A stretch of 64,000 nucleotides of DNA from Bacillus pseudomycoides DSM 12442 (lineage in GTDB: Bacteria; Bacillota; Bacilli; Bacillales; Bacillaceae_G). How positions within the stretch are numbered: the first letter of the stretch is position 1; the number at the start of each line of letters is the position of its first letter. A program made the position numbers and the translations under genes. Where the stretch lies: the NCBI RefSeq assembly GCF_000161455.1, contig NZ_CM000745.1:3733748-3797747 (forward strand). Reading direction: 5' to 3'. Under the pieces are notes generated by a model that had not been told where the DNA came from, did not search any database, and saw nothing but the letters and a program-made list of their open reading frames with translations. Positions 8,431-17,320 of this stretch are shown piece by piece.

Positions 8431-10342
8431 TATGTTTCATATATTCTTTTTGAGCGAAGAAGAAATAGATAGCTGTTGCTGCACAATATATACCGATGAT
8501 CTTTATACTTGTAAATAACACATTCATTTCCATTAAATTACTCAATGCATAGAAAGCAAATATACTATGCACTATACCGACCACAATAGGAATAAAAAAT
8601 AAACTCCCCATTTGCCGTCTAACAATCCGTTTTATTTCTCCTTTCTCCATCCCTATTTTCATTAAAGACTGATACTCTTTACGATCCTGCTCAATATCTG
8701 AAAACCATTTAAAATATGTCATACTGCAAGTTGCTAAGAAAAAGAGAATACTAATAAATGATCCGATAAATAATAACACTGCTCCCCCTTCCTTAAATTG
8801 GATATATATACTGATCTTATTTCTCATCGAAGAAGAATAATCTGGAGACACTTTTCCCCTCACTTCTAACGCGAATTTTTTTTGCTCCTGCCAATTTGGA
8901 ATATTATAACCATAATATACATATTTTTCATGATTAGGAATGACACTTTCCCATTGTTTAAACTGTTCATCCCGTACAACTAATAATTGATTATGGTGCC
9001 CAGCGCCATCTCCATTAAAAACCATATCTGATTTAGATTCATGCAATTTAATTTGATATGGTACTCCTAACATTTGAAAATAGAATATTTCCTTGTTATA
9101 CACATCCTGACCATCAAAAGCCATTGGGTTTATAAATGTGCCATAACCTTTTTTATTGTTTACCATGCTTTTTCCTTGCTTCTTTGCTTCTTTGTTATAA
9201 TCCGTTTGTGAAATAACTGTAATCGGAAACAGACGTCCGTCATGTGTTGTAATAAACTTTCCTGGTAATCCGATAAACTGTACTTTCTCTACATTTTCAT
9301 AACCATATTTTTCAAATAGTACTAAGAGCTCATCGGGAGAAATCACTTCATGAGATTCTATTCCTTTTTCTGTATAGGAAATTTCATGAGGAAATGAAAA
9401 CATAGCGCTTTTGGGAAGGTCAGAAAAATATGCATATGCAGTTCCTGTTGCTGTAATAACTGTTGCTGTCAAAATAGAAATGGAAAATAAAAACTTCGCA
9501 TGATCTTTCAATTTATGCTCAAGGCTGCGAAGCACAAATAGATTTGGATATGTATAATAGATATTCTTCTGTTTTTGAAGTCCTTTCAAAACAAATAAAC
9601 TGCCTTGAGTAAATAAAAAATAAGTTCCTATAATTACAGTACTAAGGATTGGATAAAAGTAGAGAAATAACTCTCCTAGCGTTACTTTTACCGCAAAGGT
9701 ATATCCACATAAAAGTAAAATAATCCCTAAACCAAATCGCCATTTCCCTACTTTAAAAACTCTACGTCCTTTCCTCTTATCCAATAATAAATCAACAATT
9801 TCTAACCTCCGCACATTCCACAAACCAAATAGTGCTAAAGAAAAAAACAGAATTGCATATACAACAACGGTAATCAAGAATGGTTTTATTTGAAAGATGA
9901 AATAAATCCTATTCTCTAAATCTAAGAGTACACTTAATGTCATTAAAAATAAATTTGAAAATAACATCCCAACCCCAATCCCAATACAAGTTGATACCAA
10001 GCCCACTACAGCCTGTTCTAAGAATAGTAGAATTGAGATTCTAGCATTTGTAGATCCCATTAATTTAAGCAATCCTAATTCTTTCTTTCTCGCATCAAGA
10101 AAAGTAGCATTAGAACCTAACATAAACAGTGCCGAGAACATAAGAATAAGATAACTACACCCTTGTAAACCTGATCGAATTCCAATGTGGACATTACTGT
10201 GTACAACTTCCGGATGATGAACAAAAGATGTATACATATAAAAAACTGCTACAGAAAAAGAGCTACTTAATACAAATGCTTTATAACTCCGCCAATTCCC
10301 CCTTATATTTTGTATCGCTAGCTGCCTGACATTCATCTGCAT
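8423..10342 (-). CDS. Bce-type ABC transporter permease, second paralogue
   Basis: A 639-residue FtsX/MacB-type permease with about ten membrane segments and a large extracytoplasmic domain (about residues 305-525) between segments VII and VIII, as in BceB-type peptide-antibiotic detoxification transporters. Landmarks are MNVRQLAIQNIRGNWRSYKA, DARKKELGLLKLMGS and a late YFKWFSDIEQDRKEYQSLMKIGM. It is clearly paralogous to the gene upstream, with matching motifs at matching positions and similar length. It starts 43 bp after that gene, beyond a strong hairpin. Both probably use the single ATPase of the cluster. The substrate is not known. Confidence 0.85.
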   Translation of the reverse strand: MQMNVRQLAIQNIRGNWRSYKAFVLSSSFSVAVFYMYTSFVHHPEVVHSNVHIGIRSGLQGCSYLILMFSALFMLGSNATFLDARKKELGLLKLMGSTNARISILLFLEQAVVGLVSTCIGIGVGMLFSNLFLMTLSVLLDLENRIYFIFQIKPFLITVVVYAILFFSLALFGLWNVRRLEIVDLLLDKRKGRRVFKVGKWRFGLGIILLLCGYTFAVKVTLGELFLYFYPILSTVIIGTYFLFTQGSLFVLKGLQKQKNIYYTYPNLFVLRSLEHKLKDHAKFLFSISILTATVITATGTAYAYFSDLPKSAMFSFPHEISYTEKGIESHEVISPDELLVLFEKYGYENVEKVQFIGLPGKFITTHDGRLFPITVISQTDYNKEAKKQGKSMVNNKKGYGTFINPMAFDGQDVYNKEIFYFQMLGVPYQIKLHESKSDMVFNGDGAGHHNQLLVVRDEQFKQWESVIPNHEKYVYYGYNIPNWQEQKKFALEVRGKVSPDYSSSMRNKISIYIQFKEGGAVLLFIGSFISILFFLATCSMTYFKWFSDIEQDRKEYQSLMKIGMEKGEIKRIVRRQMGSLFFIPIVVGIVHSIFAFYALSNLMEMNVLFTSIKIIGIYCAATAIYFFFAQKEYMKHID

Positions 10343-10362
10343 TCCCCCTGTAACCTGTTACA

Positions 10363-10400
10363 CACGTAAAAAGCTAGAGGTTTCCCTAGCTTTTTACGTG
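10363..10400. other. 15-bp perfect hairpin between the two permease genes
   Basis: Arms CACGTAAAAAGCTAG and CTAGCTTTTTACGTG with an eight-base loop. The stop codon of the upstream permease lies in the stem. On the minus strand it is followed by TGTAAC, not by a T run, so it looks more like an mRNA stability or partial-attenuation element than a full intrinsic terminator. Confidence 0.75.
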
Positions 10401-12299
10401 TTTTAAATATCCTCTTTGTGCAATCATAAAGTAAATTGCCGAAGCTACAATATATGCTCCAATAACAATCGCACCTGATTTCCATAAATCTAAATAAAGC
10501 ATTTTCCCTAATGTATGAAGAGCAAATCCGCTATGCAATGTACCAATGAGAATTGGAATAAAGAAAATGACTCCCATTTGGCGAATAGCAATTTTATGAA
10601 TTTCTTTATCTGTCATACCGATTCTCTTTAATGACTTAAATTGAACACGATCTTGTTCTTTATCATTAAACCATTTAAAGTATGTCATGCTGCAAGCAAA
10701 GAAGAAAAATAGTACTGCTACAAAGAAACCGATGAACATTGTAATTGCCCCTTGTTCCTTTATTGCTTTATAAGTAAGAACTGAATTATGGAAATTCTGT
10801 TGTTGTTCTTGTGCAATTTCTTTTTTCAGGTCTACTACAAGATTCTCTGTTCCTTTCCAGTCTCCAATATAATATCCGTAATATTTTGTCTTTTCTTCAT
10901 CTGATACAACCTTTGCATATTTCACAAAGTCTTGATCATTAACAATAAGGTACCCTTCATCGTTAAAAACAGATTGTGCAATTGGATCATTTAGCTTAAT
11001 AGACTGTTTTTGTCCGTTCAGCGTGAACTCAAATGGTTTTGTACGATCTAACTTCACAAAGTCATTCATCATATCAATTAAAACCATCGTTGCGCTTCCT
11101 GGTTCATTATGAACTTCCTCTTTCTTTTGCTTACGTGCTTCTGCATTATATTCTTTTTCTGAGATAATACCTAACGGCATCTCATGATTGCCATTCAACC
11201 CCTCTATTTTCTGTGTTGCTGGAAGTTTTACATATGTTACTTTTCGTGCATCTTCAAACCCATGATTTTTCAATAACTCTTGCATTTTCTCTTCACTAAT
11301 GATGTTATGTGTATTTACTCCCTTTTCCTCATATGAAATAGCATGCGGCGTACTAGCTACTGTTTTATAACTCATATCTTCAAAGAATACATACAGTGTA
11401 CCAACCGCGGAAGAAACAACAGCTGTAATAATGGATATAACAAAGAGAAAACGAGCATTATCTTTCATTTTATAAATAAGATTACTAAGTACAAACATAT
11501 TGGGATATGTATAAAAAGATTTTTTTCGTTTTTGTAACACCTTTAATACAACAGTGCTACCTTGCGTAAATAGTAAGTACGTTCCTCCAATTGTCAGTCC
11601 TACAATCGGTAAAAATAGCATAACGAAATTCATAAGCGTAACTTGGAAACAAAGTACATACGCGACAATAATACATAATATCCCGACTACACATAGCCAT
11701 GTAAATGCGAAAGGCTCTACTTTTTGTTTTCTTGCTTCTCTTAATAAATCAATAATTTGCAAACGACCGACCGTCCAAAGACCGAATAATGATAGGATGA
11801 AAAAGAGAACGAAGTATACACTAGCTGTAATCAGAACTGCTTTTCCATTCCATACAAGTGGAAGTGTTTTATCTACACCAAGTAATACACTTAAAGCTTG
11901 AAAGAAGAGCTTTGAACAAAGCATACCAAGAGCGATCCCTACTACAATTGCGATTACACCTAAAATCATTTGCTCTAGTATAATCATACGACCAAGCTGC
12001 GCTTTTGTTCCACCTATTAATGTTAATAAACCAAACTCCTTTTTTCTCGCTCGTAAAAACGTTGAGTTAGCATATAAAATAAATAGTGCTGAAAAGATGA
12101 CAATGATATAGTTCATTGATTCTAGCCCTTTTGTAACCATCGTCTTCATGCTAATGTTTCCGCTCACTACATCTGGATGATAAATGAAGGAAGCGTACAT
12201 GAAAAATACTAAGATTGATAAACAACTACTAATAAGAAAAGCTTTATAATTACGCCAATTTCCTTTTACATTATTAAGCGCGAGCTGGCGAAAGTTCAT
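10386..12299 (-). CDS. Bce-type ABC transporter permease, first paralogue
   Basis: A 637-residue BceB-like permease with N-terminal MNFRQLALNNVKGNWRNYKAF, FtsX segments (RARKKEFGLLTLIGGTKAQLGRM), a large extracytoplasmic domain (about residues 310-525) and C-terminal YFKWFNDKEQDRVQFKSLKRIGM. It overlaps the ATPase gene by 26 bp, so the two are translationally coupled and this is the obvious partner of the ATPase. BceAB-type systems sense and remove cell-wall-active peptides such as bacitracin or lantibiotics and pass flux information to the kinase. The peptide recognised here cannot be read from sequence. Confidence 0.87.
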   Translation of the reverse strand: MNFRQLALNNVKGNWRNYKAFLISSCLSILVFFMYASFIYHPDVVSGNISMKTMVTKGLESMNYIIVIFSALFILYANSTFLRARKKEFGLLTLIGGTKAQLGRMIILEQMILGVIAIVVGIALGMLCSKLFFQALSVLLGVDKTLPLVWNGKAVLITASVYFVLFFILSLFGLWTVGRLQIIDLLREARKQKVEPFAFTWLCVVGILCIIVAYVLCFQVTLMNFVMLFLPIVGLTIGGTYLLFTQGSTVVLKVLQKRKKSFYTYPNMFVLSNLIYKMKDNARFLFVISIITAVVSSAVGTLYVFFEDMSYKTVASTPHAISYEEKGVNTHNIISEEKMQELLKNHGFEDARKVTYVKLPATQKIEGLNGNHEMPLGIISEKEYNAEARKQKKEEVHNEPGSATMVLIDMMNDFVKLDRTKPFEFTLNGQKQSIKLNDPIAQSVFNDEGYLIVNDQDFVKYAKVVSDEEKTKYYGYYIGDWKGTENLVVDLKKEIAQEQQQNFHNSVLTYKAIKEQGAITMFIGFFVAVLFFFFACSMTYFKWFNDKEQDRVQFKSLKRIGMTDKEIHKIAIRQMGVIFFIPILIGTLHSGFALHTLGKMLYLDLWKSGAIVIGAYIVASAIYFMIAQRGYLKHVKS

Positions 12300-13050
12300 G
12301 ATATTCCCCCCCTAGCATCGCAAGTACATCTAAAATTTCTTGGAAAAAGGCTTGCTTTGTTTTTCCTTTATGAATTTCTGAGAAAATTTCTCCATCGCGT
12401 ATAAAGAGAATACGTTCGCAATAACTAGCTGCTACTGGATCATGTGTTACCATGGCAATTGTTACTTTTTTCTGTTCATGTAAATCTTGCAGTGCGCCCA
12501 TTAAAGATTTCGCAGACTTAGAATCTAAATTCCCAGTTGGCTCATCTGCTAAAATTAATGTCGGTTCATGAATAATTGCTCGTGCAGCTGCCGCACGTTG
12601 TTGTTGTCCACCCGATACTTCATATACTTTTTTATTTAAAATTCCTTCGATATTTAAAAACTTCGCAATTTCAAGTACTTTCGTATCAATTTCTTTTACA
12701 GGGCGCTTCGCCATAACTAATGGCAAAATAATATTTTCTTTAATCGATAACGTATCAAGTAAGTTAAAGTCTTGGAAGATGAACCCTAAATGTGTACGGC
12801 GAAATTCCGCTAGTTTTGTAGCACGCATTTGACTAATCTCTTCACCATTCACATAAACATGGCCTGAAGTTTGCTTATCAATTGTTGCTAATAAATTTAG
12901 AAGTGTTGTTTTCCCACTTCCTGAAGGACCCATAATACCTACAAATTCGCCTTCTTCAATTTTAAAATTTATATCGTGTAAAGCAGTCGTTGCCACTGAT
13001 CCTTTTGATTGATACACCTTCGTTAAACCTTTTACTTCAAGAACACTCAT
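12274..13050 (-). CDS. Bce-type ABC transporter ATPase
   Basis: A 258-residue MacB/BceA-class ATPase. Walker A is GPSGSGKTTLL (about residue 41), the signature is SGGQQQR, Walker B is LILADEPTGNLD and the H-loop is VTHD. It follows the kinase gene after 94 bp that hold TTACA half-sites and its own -10 (TATAGT), and it overlaps the first permease gene. One ATPase gene serves two permease genes here, whereas a single permease is the norm for BceAB-type systems. Confidence 0.9.
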   Translation of the reverse strand: MSVLEVKGLTKVYQSKGSVATTALHDINFKIEEGEFVGIMGPSGSGKTTLLNLLATIDKQTSGHVYVNGEEISQMRATKLAEFRRTHLGFIFQDFNLLDTLSIKENIILPLVMAKRPVKEIDTKVLEIAKFLNIEGILNKKVYEVSGGQQQRAAAARAIIHEPTLILADEPTGNLDSKSAKSLMGALQDLHEQKKVTIAMVTHDPVAASYCERILFIRDGEIFSEIHKGKTKQAFFQEILDVLAMLGGEYHELSPARA

Positions 13051-13085
13051 TTCTAAATCCCCCTATGTGCTTTCTTCTTACATTT

Positions 13086-13158
13086 ACTATAAGAAAAATA
13101 AGAAAAAGAAACGAGTGATTTTCCTTACAAAACCGTTTGTTATCTTACAATTTTGTCA
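13086..13158 (-). promoter_or_regulatory. candidate response-regulator-controlled promoter of the ABC operon
   Basis: On the minus strand a TATAGT -10 (13091-13086) has no good -35 (TCGTTT), as in activator-dependent promoters. Upstream lie two TTACA half-sites (plus strand 13125-13129 and 13145-13149) 20 bp apart, about two helical turns. The second continues as TTACA-ATTT-TGTCA. This fits binding of an OmpR-type regulator, presumably the one encoded just upstream; that link is inferred. Confidence 0.45.
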
Positions 13159-14233
13159 TTTTTCTCATCAATGCATGATATTCTTCATCTTTTGCAAATT
13201 GGAATGTAAATGTTGTACTTTCTCCTTCGGTTGATTGCACGTAAATTCCGTGATGAAGATTATCACAAATTTCCTTTGTAATATATAATCCCATTCCTGT
13301 TGCTTCTCTTGTTTTTCTTCCATTTGTTCCTGTAAAGAATGGTTCAAAAACTCGTTTGATGTCTTGCTTTGGAATACCAATTCCAGTATCACAAATATGT
13401 AATAAAACTGTCTGTTCCTTCTCCTCTATTTGAAACTGAATTTCTTTCTTATCCACTTGCGAGATTTTTGTGTATTTAATTGCATTCATAACAATTTGAT
13501 TGATTGCAATACTAATCCATTTTCGATCGGAAGCGATCGTACACGTTTCTTCTTCAAACATTACTTTCGGATATACAGAAGATTGAATGAAAGATTTTCG
13601 ATTTTGGTTAATAACCTCTCGAACAACCTCTAGTACATTTACTACCTCCACTTTGTAATCTTTTGCAAACTGTTCTAACCTTGCCATATGTAACGCTAAA
13701 TCTAAACCATGTAAAATACGATTATTTTCTTCACGAATACTTTCAACCGTTTCTCTTGCTTCGCGATGCGCTTTACCAAATTTCTGCAACAGTAATTCAA
13801 TCACTGAAACTGGTGTTTTCATTTGGTGAATCCATTGGTTCATAAAGATCATTTGCTGTTGATCTTTCGCATGCTTCTGGTGAACCTCATTCATATATTG
13901 CTGTCTAAGCAAAATGAATGCTTCTACAATCATTTCTTGTTCAGCCGTATAGGAAGCATCAATTAATAAAGAGTCATGTAACGTATGTCCTCCAGCAATG
14001 TATTGTTCGATTCTGTTTAAAAACACGCTGCGTTTTCGATAATCATAAATCAGGTATATAATAAATACGATAGTCGCTAGTAAAAGGCCATACAACCATG
14101 TACTCCACTGTATCGATCGTTTCTCTAAAAGTCCTTGTAGTTGTAATACAAGTCCAAATAAGCAAAGGCTCACAATATATGAAACAATTAAAGGAAAACG
14201 ATCAATGAGGTAACCCTTAAGCTTCATGCCCAT
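13145..14233 (-). CDS. BceS-type intramembrane-sensing histidine kinase
   Basis: A 362-residue kinase with two membrane segments (about residues 13-33 and 46-64) and almost no extracellular loop, the mark of kinases that read a partner transporter instead of binding ligand. The phospho-accepting histidine is His136 in MNQWIHQMKTPVSVIELLL. ATP-binding boxes are NQIVMNAIKYT, CDTGIGIPKQD and ATGMGLYI. It overlaps the response regulator gene by 17 bp and precedes the ABC genes. Expected role: sense transporter activity and phosphorylate the regulator. Confidence 0.9.
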   Translation of the reverse strand: MGMKLKGYLIDRFPLIVSYIVSLCLFGLVLQLQGLLEKRSIQWSTWLYGLLLATIVFIIYLIYDYRKRSVFLNRIEQYIAGGHTLHDSLLIDASYTAEQEMIVEAFILLRQQYMNEVHQKHAKDQQQMIFMNQWIHQMKTPVSVIELLLQKFGKAHREARETVESIREENNRILHGLDLALHMARLEQFAKDYKVEVVNVLEVVREVINQNRKSFIQSSVYPKVMFEEETCTIASDRKWISIAINQIVMNAIKYTKISQVDKKEIQFQIEEKEQTVLLHICDTGIGIPKQDIKRVFEPFFTGTNGRKTREATGMGLYITKEICDNLHHGIYVQSTEGESTTFTFQFAKDEEYHALMRKMTKL

Positions 14234-14924
14234 CTCCCCACTCTGTAAGAAGTGCGTAACCGTATCCCCGCTTTGTTACGATTGCATTTACAATCCCAAG
14301 CTCCTCTAGCTTCTTTCGGACACGCTTTACGTTCACTGTTAATGTATTATCATCAACGAATGCTAGTTCATCCCATAATGCCTCTAAGAGCTCCTCACGC
14401 GTTACATATTGATTTGCCTGCTTCATTAAACACTCTAATAAATAAAATTCATTTTTTGTGAGCTCTATTTGTTTCCCTTGCCACTCAACTGTATGTTGTG
14501 ATGGAAATAGCAGCAATCCCCTCACACCAAAGCAATCGCTTTCTGCCGATGAAGCATACTCACCGTATCCACGACGCAAGGCGCTTTTTACTTTCGCCAT
14601 AACAATATCTAAATGGAATGGCTTTGCAATATAATCGTCACCACCGTTTTCAATTGCCATGACCTGATCCATTTCTCCGGTTCGTGCAGAGACAAAAATG
14701 ATTGGTGCATTAGATACAGTTCGAATTTGACGACACCAGTAAAAACCATCAAAGTACGGGAGATTAATATCGAGTAAAACTAAATGTGGATTCACTTTCA
14801 CAAATTCATCTTTTATATGGCGTAAATCTGCCACTCGAAATGATTGATAGCCATACTTCTCTAAATGTTCTTCTAATATCCCAGCAATCTTTTCGTCATC
14901 TTCTACAATTAATATTTTATACAT
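14217..14924 (-). CDS. BceR-type OmpR-family response regulator
   Basis: Receiver domain residues 1-120 with acidic pair Glu8-Asp9-Asp10, phospho-acceptor Asp52 (LVLLDINLPYFDG) and the YIAKPF lysine. The C-terminal winged helix (about 135-228) has TKNEFYLLECLM and DDNTLTVNVKRVRKKLEELG. First gene of the regulator-kinase-ATPase-permease-permease cluster, behind GGGAGAGGGAG. It probably activates the ABC operon through the TTACA repeats at 13125-13158. Confidence 0.9.
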   Translation of the reverse strand: MYKILIVEDDEKIAGILEEHLEKYGYQSFRVADLRHIKDEFVKVNPHLVLLDINLPYFDGFYWCRQIRTVSNAPIIFVSARTGEMDQVMAIENGGDDYIAKPFHLDIVMAKVKSALRRGYGEYASSAESDCFGVRGLLLFPSQHTVEWQGKQIELTKNEFYLLECLMKQANQYVTREELLEALWDELAFVDDNTLTVNVKRVRKKLEELGIVNAIVTKRGYGYALLTEWGDGHEA

Positions 14925-15007
14925 ATACTCCCTCTCCCTTGTTTCTTACTACGGAGTGACTATTTCTTTCATTCTTCTGAATTTAAAAATGAATATCTAT
15001 TTTGATT

Positions 15008-15161
15008 TTCCAACGTATAAGTCATGGCTATGAAAAACAAAAGATGACCTCTACTTGCTTTCTCCTTTTGTTTTAACTTGGCATGGGGCAGAAAAAGGAT
15101 CTGACCGTTTCTACGCTCGACCAGATCCTCTCTCCCACCTAAAGATTAGGCTTTCTAACGG
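15008..15161 (+). repeat. interspersed repeat, family 1, copy B
   Basis: Shares with copy A the core GGATCTGACCG-TTCTACGC and CTCTCTCCCACCTAAA, here preceded by AACTTGGCATGGGGCAG. Head-to-tail neighbour of copy C. The gap between the response regulator gene and obg (497 bp) is almost filled by these two copies. No gene seen. Confidence 0.75.
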
Positions 15162-15192
15162 TTTTTCAATCTGTATTTCTATCGCTTTGACT

Positions 15193-15344
15193 TCTAACAT
15201 ACAAATTGCGGCCTTGAAAACAAGAGGAAATCCCCACTCTTTTTCTCCCTCTGTTCTCACATGGCATGGGGCTCAAAAAGGCACTGACCGCTTCTACGCT
15301 CGACCAGATCCTCTCTCCCACCTAAAAATTAAGCTTTCTATCGG
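15193..15344 (+). repeat. interspersed repeat, family 1, copy C
   Basis: Second head-to-tail copy. It differs from copy B at scattered positions, with a variant core GGCACTGACCGCTTCTACGC. The open reading frame that spans B and C follows the repeat and is not considered a gene. Confidence 0.73.
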
Positions 15345-15393
15345 TTTTCCAATCTGTATTTCTATCGCTTTATTTACACTCCTTTCTCGATTA

Positions 15394-15424
15394 TAAAAAA
15401 GACTGCCGTATTTTGGCAGTCTTA
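15394..15424 (-). terminator. obg terminator
   Basis: Arms GACTGCC and GGCAGTC with a seven-base loop, followed by TTTTTTATAA on the minus strand, overlapping the obg stop. Confidence 0.88.
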
Positions 15425-16708
15425 ATCGATAAATTCGAATTGATATTCAAGAATTTTTACAATGTCACCATCTTTTGCACCGCGTGCACGAAGAGCTTCA
15501 TCAATACCCATTCCGCGCATTTGACGAGCGAAACGACGTACAGATTCATCACGTGAGAAGTCTGTCATCTTGAATGTTTTCTCAATATCATAACCAGAAA
15601 TGACAAATGTACCGTCACTTTCGCGTGTAATTTCAAACTTAGATCCTTCAGATTCAAATTTGTACATTACACTTGCTTCAGATTCGTCTACAACATCATG
15701 TACTGGGAATTCTGGTGTTGTTTCCACTAAGTTTGCTACTTCAAATAATAGATCACGAACACCTTGTTTTGTTACGGCAGAGATTGGGAAGATTTGAACT
15801 TCGTCTCCTACTTTCTCTTTAAATGCTTGTAAGTTTTCCTCTGCATCTGGCATATCCATTTTGTTTGCAACAACAACTTGTGGACGCTCTGTTAAACGCA
15901 GATTGTACTCTTTTAATTCAGCATTGATTGTAACATAATCCTCATATGGATCACGGCCTTCTAAACCAGACATATCAATAACATGCACGATAACACGTGT
16001 ACGTTCGATATGACGTAAGAATTGGTGTCCAAGTCCAACGCCCGCATGTGCTCCTTCGATTAATCCAGGAAGGTCAGCCATAACGAAGCTGCGGTTATCA
16101 CCAGTTTCAACAACACCAAGGTTTGGAACAATTGTTGTAAAGTGATATTCTGCAATTTTCGGACGTGCTGATGATACAACGGATAATAATGTTGATTTAC
16201 CTACGCTTGGGAATCCAACAAGTCCAACATCCGCTAATACTTTTAATTCTAAGATTACATCACGTTCTTGACCTGGTTCCCCGTTCTCAGCGATTTCTGG
16301 TGCTGGGTTCGTCGGTGTTGCAAAACGTGAGTTACCACGGCCACCACGACCACCTCTTGCAATAACAGCTGATTGCTCATGCGTTACTAAATCCGCAAGA
16401 ATTTGACCAGTTTCCTCATCTTTTACAACTGTTCCTGGTGGAACCTTTACGATTAAATCGTCAGCTTTACGGCCATGTTGCCCTTTGCTCATCCCGTGTT
16501 GACCGCGATCAGCTTTGAAATGACGTTGGTAGCGGAAGTCCATTAATGTACGTAAGCCTTCGTCAACAACGAAAACAACATCTGCACCTTTACCGCCATC
16601 GCCACCTGCTGGGCCACCCTTTGGAACATACTTCTCACGACGATACGCAACCATTCCGTTTCCACCGTCGCCGCCTTTTACATATATCTTGACCTGATCT
16701 ACAAACAT
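15422..16708 (-). CDS. obg: Obg GTPase
   Basis: An essential ribosome-associated GTPase that in Bacillus also supports the stress response and Spo0A activation. Residues 1-158 form the glycine-rich Obg fold (KGGDGGNGMVAYRREKYVPKGG). The G domain has the P-loop GFPSVGKSTLL, switch region FTTIVPNLG, DLPGLIEGA and NKMD. The OCT domain covers about 350-428. The 428-residue length is standard. Its start abuts the spo0B stop, and spo0B-obg co-transcription is conserved in Bacillus. Confidence 0.97.
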   Translation of the reverse strand: MFVDQVKIYVKGGDGGNGMVAYRREKYVPKGGPAGGDGGKGADVVFVVDEGLRTLMDFRYQRHFKADRGQHGMSKGQHGRKADDLIVKVPPGTVVKDEETGQILADLVTHEQSAVIARGGRGGRGNSRFATPTNPAPEIAENGEPGQERDVILELKVLADVGLVGFPSVGKSTLLSVVSSARPKIAEYHFTTIVPNLGVVETGDNRSFVMADLPGLIEGAHAGVGLGHQFLRHIERTRVIVHVIDMSGLEGRDPYEDYVTINAELKEYNLRLTERPQVVVANKMDMPDAEENLQAFKEKVGDEVQIFPISAVTKQGVRDLLFEVANLVETTPEFPVHDVVDESEASVMYKFESEGSKFEITRESDGTFVISGYDIEKTFKMTDFSRDESVRRFARQMRGMGIDEALRARGAKDGDIVKILEYQFEFID

Positions 16709-17256
16709 TATTTCACCACACTTTTTTCGATTGGTTGTAATATAACCGAGATTTCATCATCTCGCACTGTATAAGAAATGAAATACGATTCATTGTTTTG
16801 GTTTGTAAGCCACGTTTGTAGTTCTTCTACATTCGTTAGCTTGCCACGAAAATCAAAAAAGAAACGAGCATTCTCCGCGTCACATTCAATTGTGATACAA
16901 ACATAATTTTCAACATAAACGTCTAAACTATGCTGAAGCATTGAGAAAAATTCATTCGTCCACGTACACACTTCTTCATCGTAATGAGATAAGTTATGTA
17001 ATTTCCCTAATACTTCGTACTCCAATAAGCACGGCTGCTGTTTCCAATTATATGTTAAAATCCATTCTGAAAATAAAGGCATCGATAGCCCCATCAGATT
17101 GGATTCTTGTCTCGCTTCTTGGACAAAACGATCGATGAGCCCATGAATCTCTTCCACTCTTCCAAGGGAGAGGTTTCCTTTAATCATCTGCATACGATTG
17201 AGCCAATCATGCCTAGAATGGCTCAACGCATCTATAATTGTCCATTTTTTATTCAT
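16708..17256 (-). CDS. spo0B: Spo0B sporulation phosphotransferase
   Basis: Passes phosphate from Spo0F to Spo0A in the sporulation phosphorelay. The phosphorylated histidine lies in SHSRHDWLNRMQMIKGNLSL (His16 by alignment with the known RHDW motif). The C-terminal half is a degenerate kinase-like ATPase fold. At 182 residues it is close to B. subtilis Spo0B. It lies between the rpmA terminator and obg. Confidence 0.93.
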   Translation of the reverse strand: MNKKWTIIDALSHSRHDWLNRMQMIKGNLSLGRVEEIHGLIDRFVQEARQESNLMGLSMPLFSEWILTYNWKQQPCLLEYEVLGKLHNLSHYDEEVCTWTNEFFSMLQHSLDVYVENYVCITIECDAENARFFFDFRGKLTNVEELQTWLTNQNNESYFISYTVRDDEISVILQPIEKSVVK

Positions 17257-17277
17257 CCAGATACCCCTTAATATAGA

Positions 17278-17309
17278 AAAACTCTAACCTGCACTCAGGT
17301 TAGAGTTTT
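17278..17309 (-). terminator. rpmA terminator
   Basis: Perfect 14-bp arms AAAACTCTAACCTG and CAGGTTAGAGTTTT around a four-base loop, followed by TTCTATATT on the minus strand. Separates the ribosomal protein genes from spo0B-obg. Confidence 0.9.
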
Positions 17310-17320
17310 CCGTGAGTTTC

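Noticed and set aside
10363..10400. Intrinsic terminator between the two permease genes
   Set aside because: The stem is strong, but on the coding strand it is followed by TGTAAC and not by a T run, so it is listed as a hairpin only.
15055..15396. 113-codon plus-strand reading frame
   Set aside because: It runs through two head-to-tail copies of the interspersed repeat, and its own internal repetition comes from them. No ribosome-binding site and no family resemblance.
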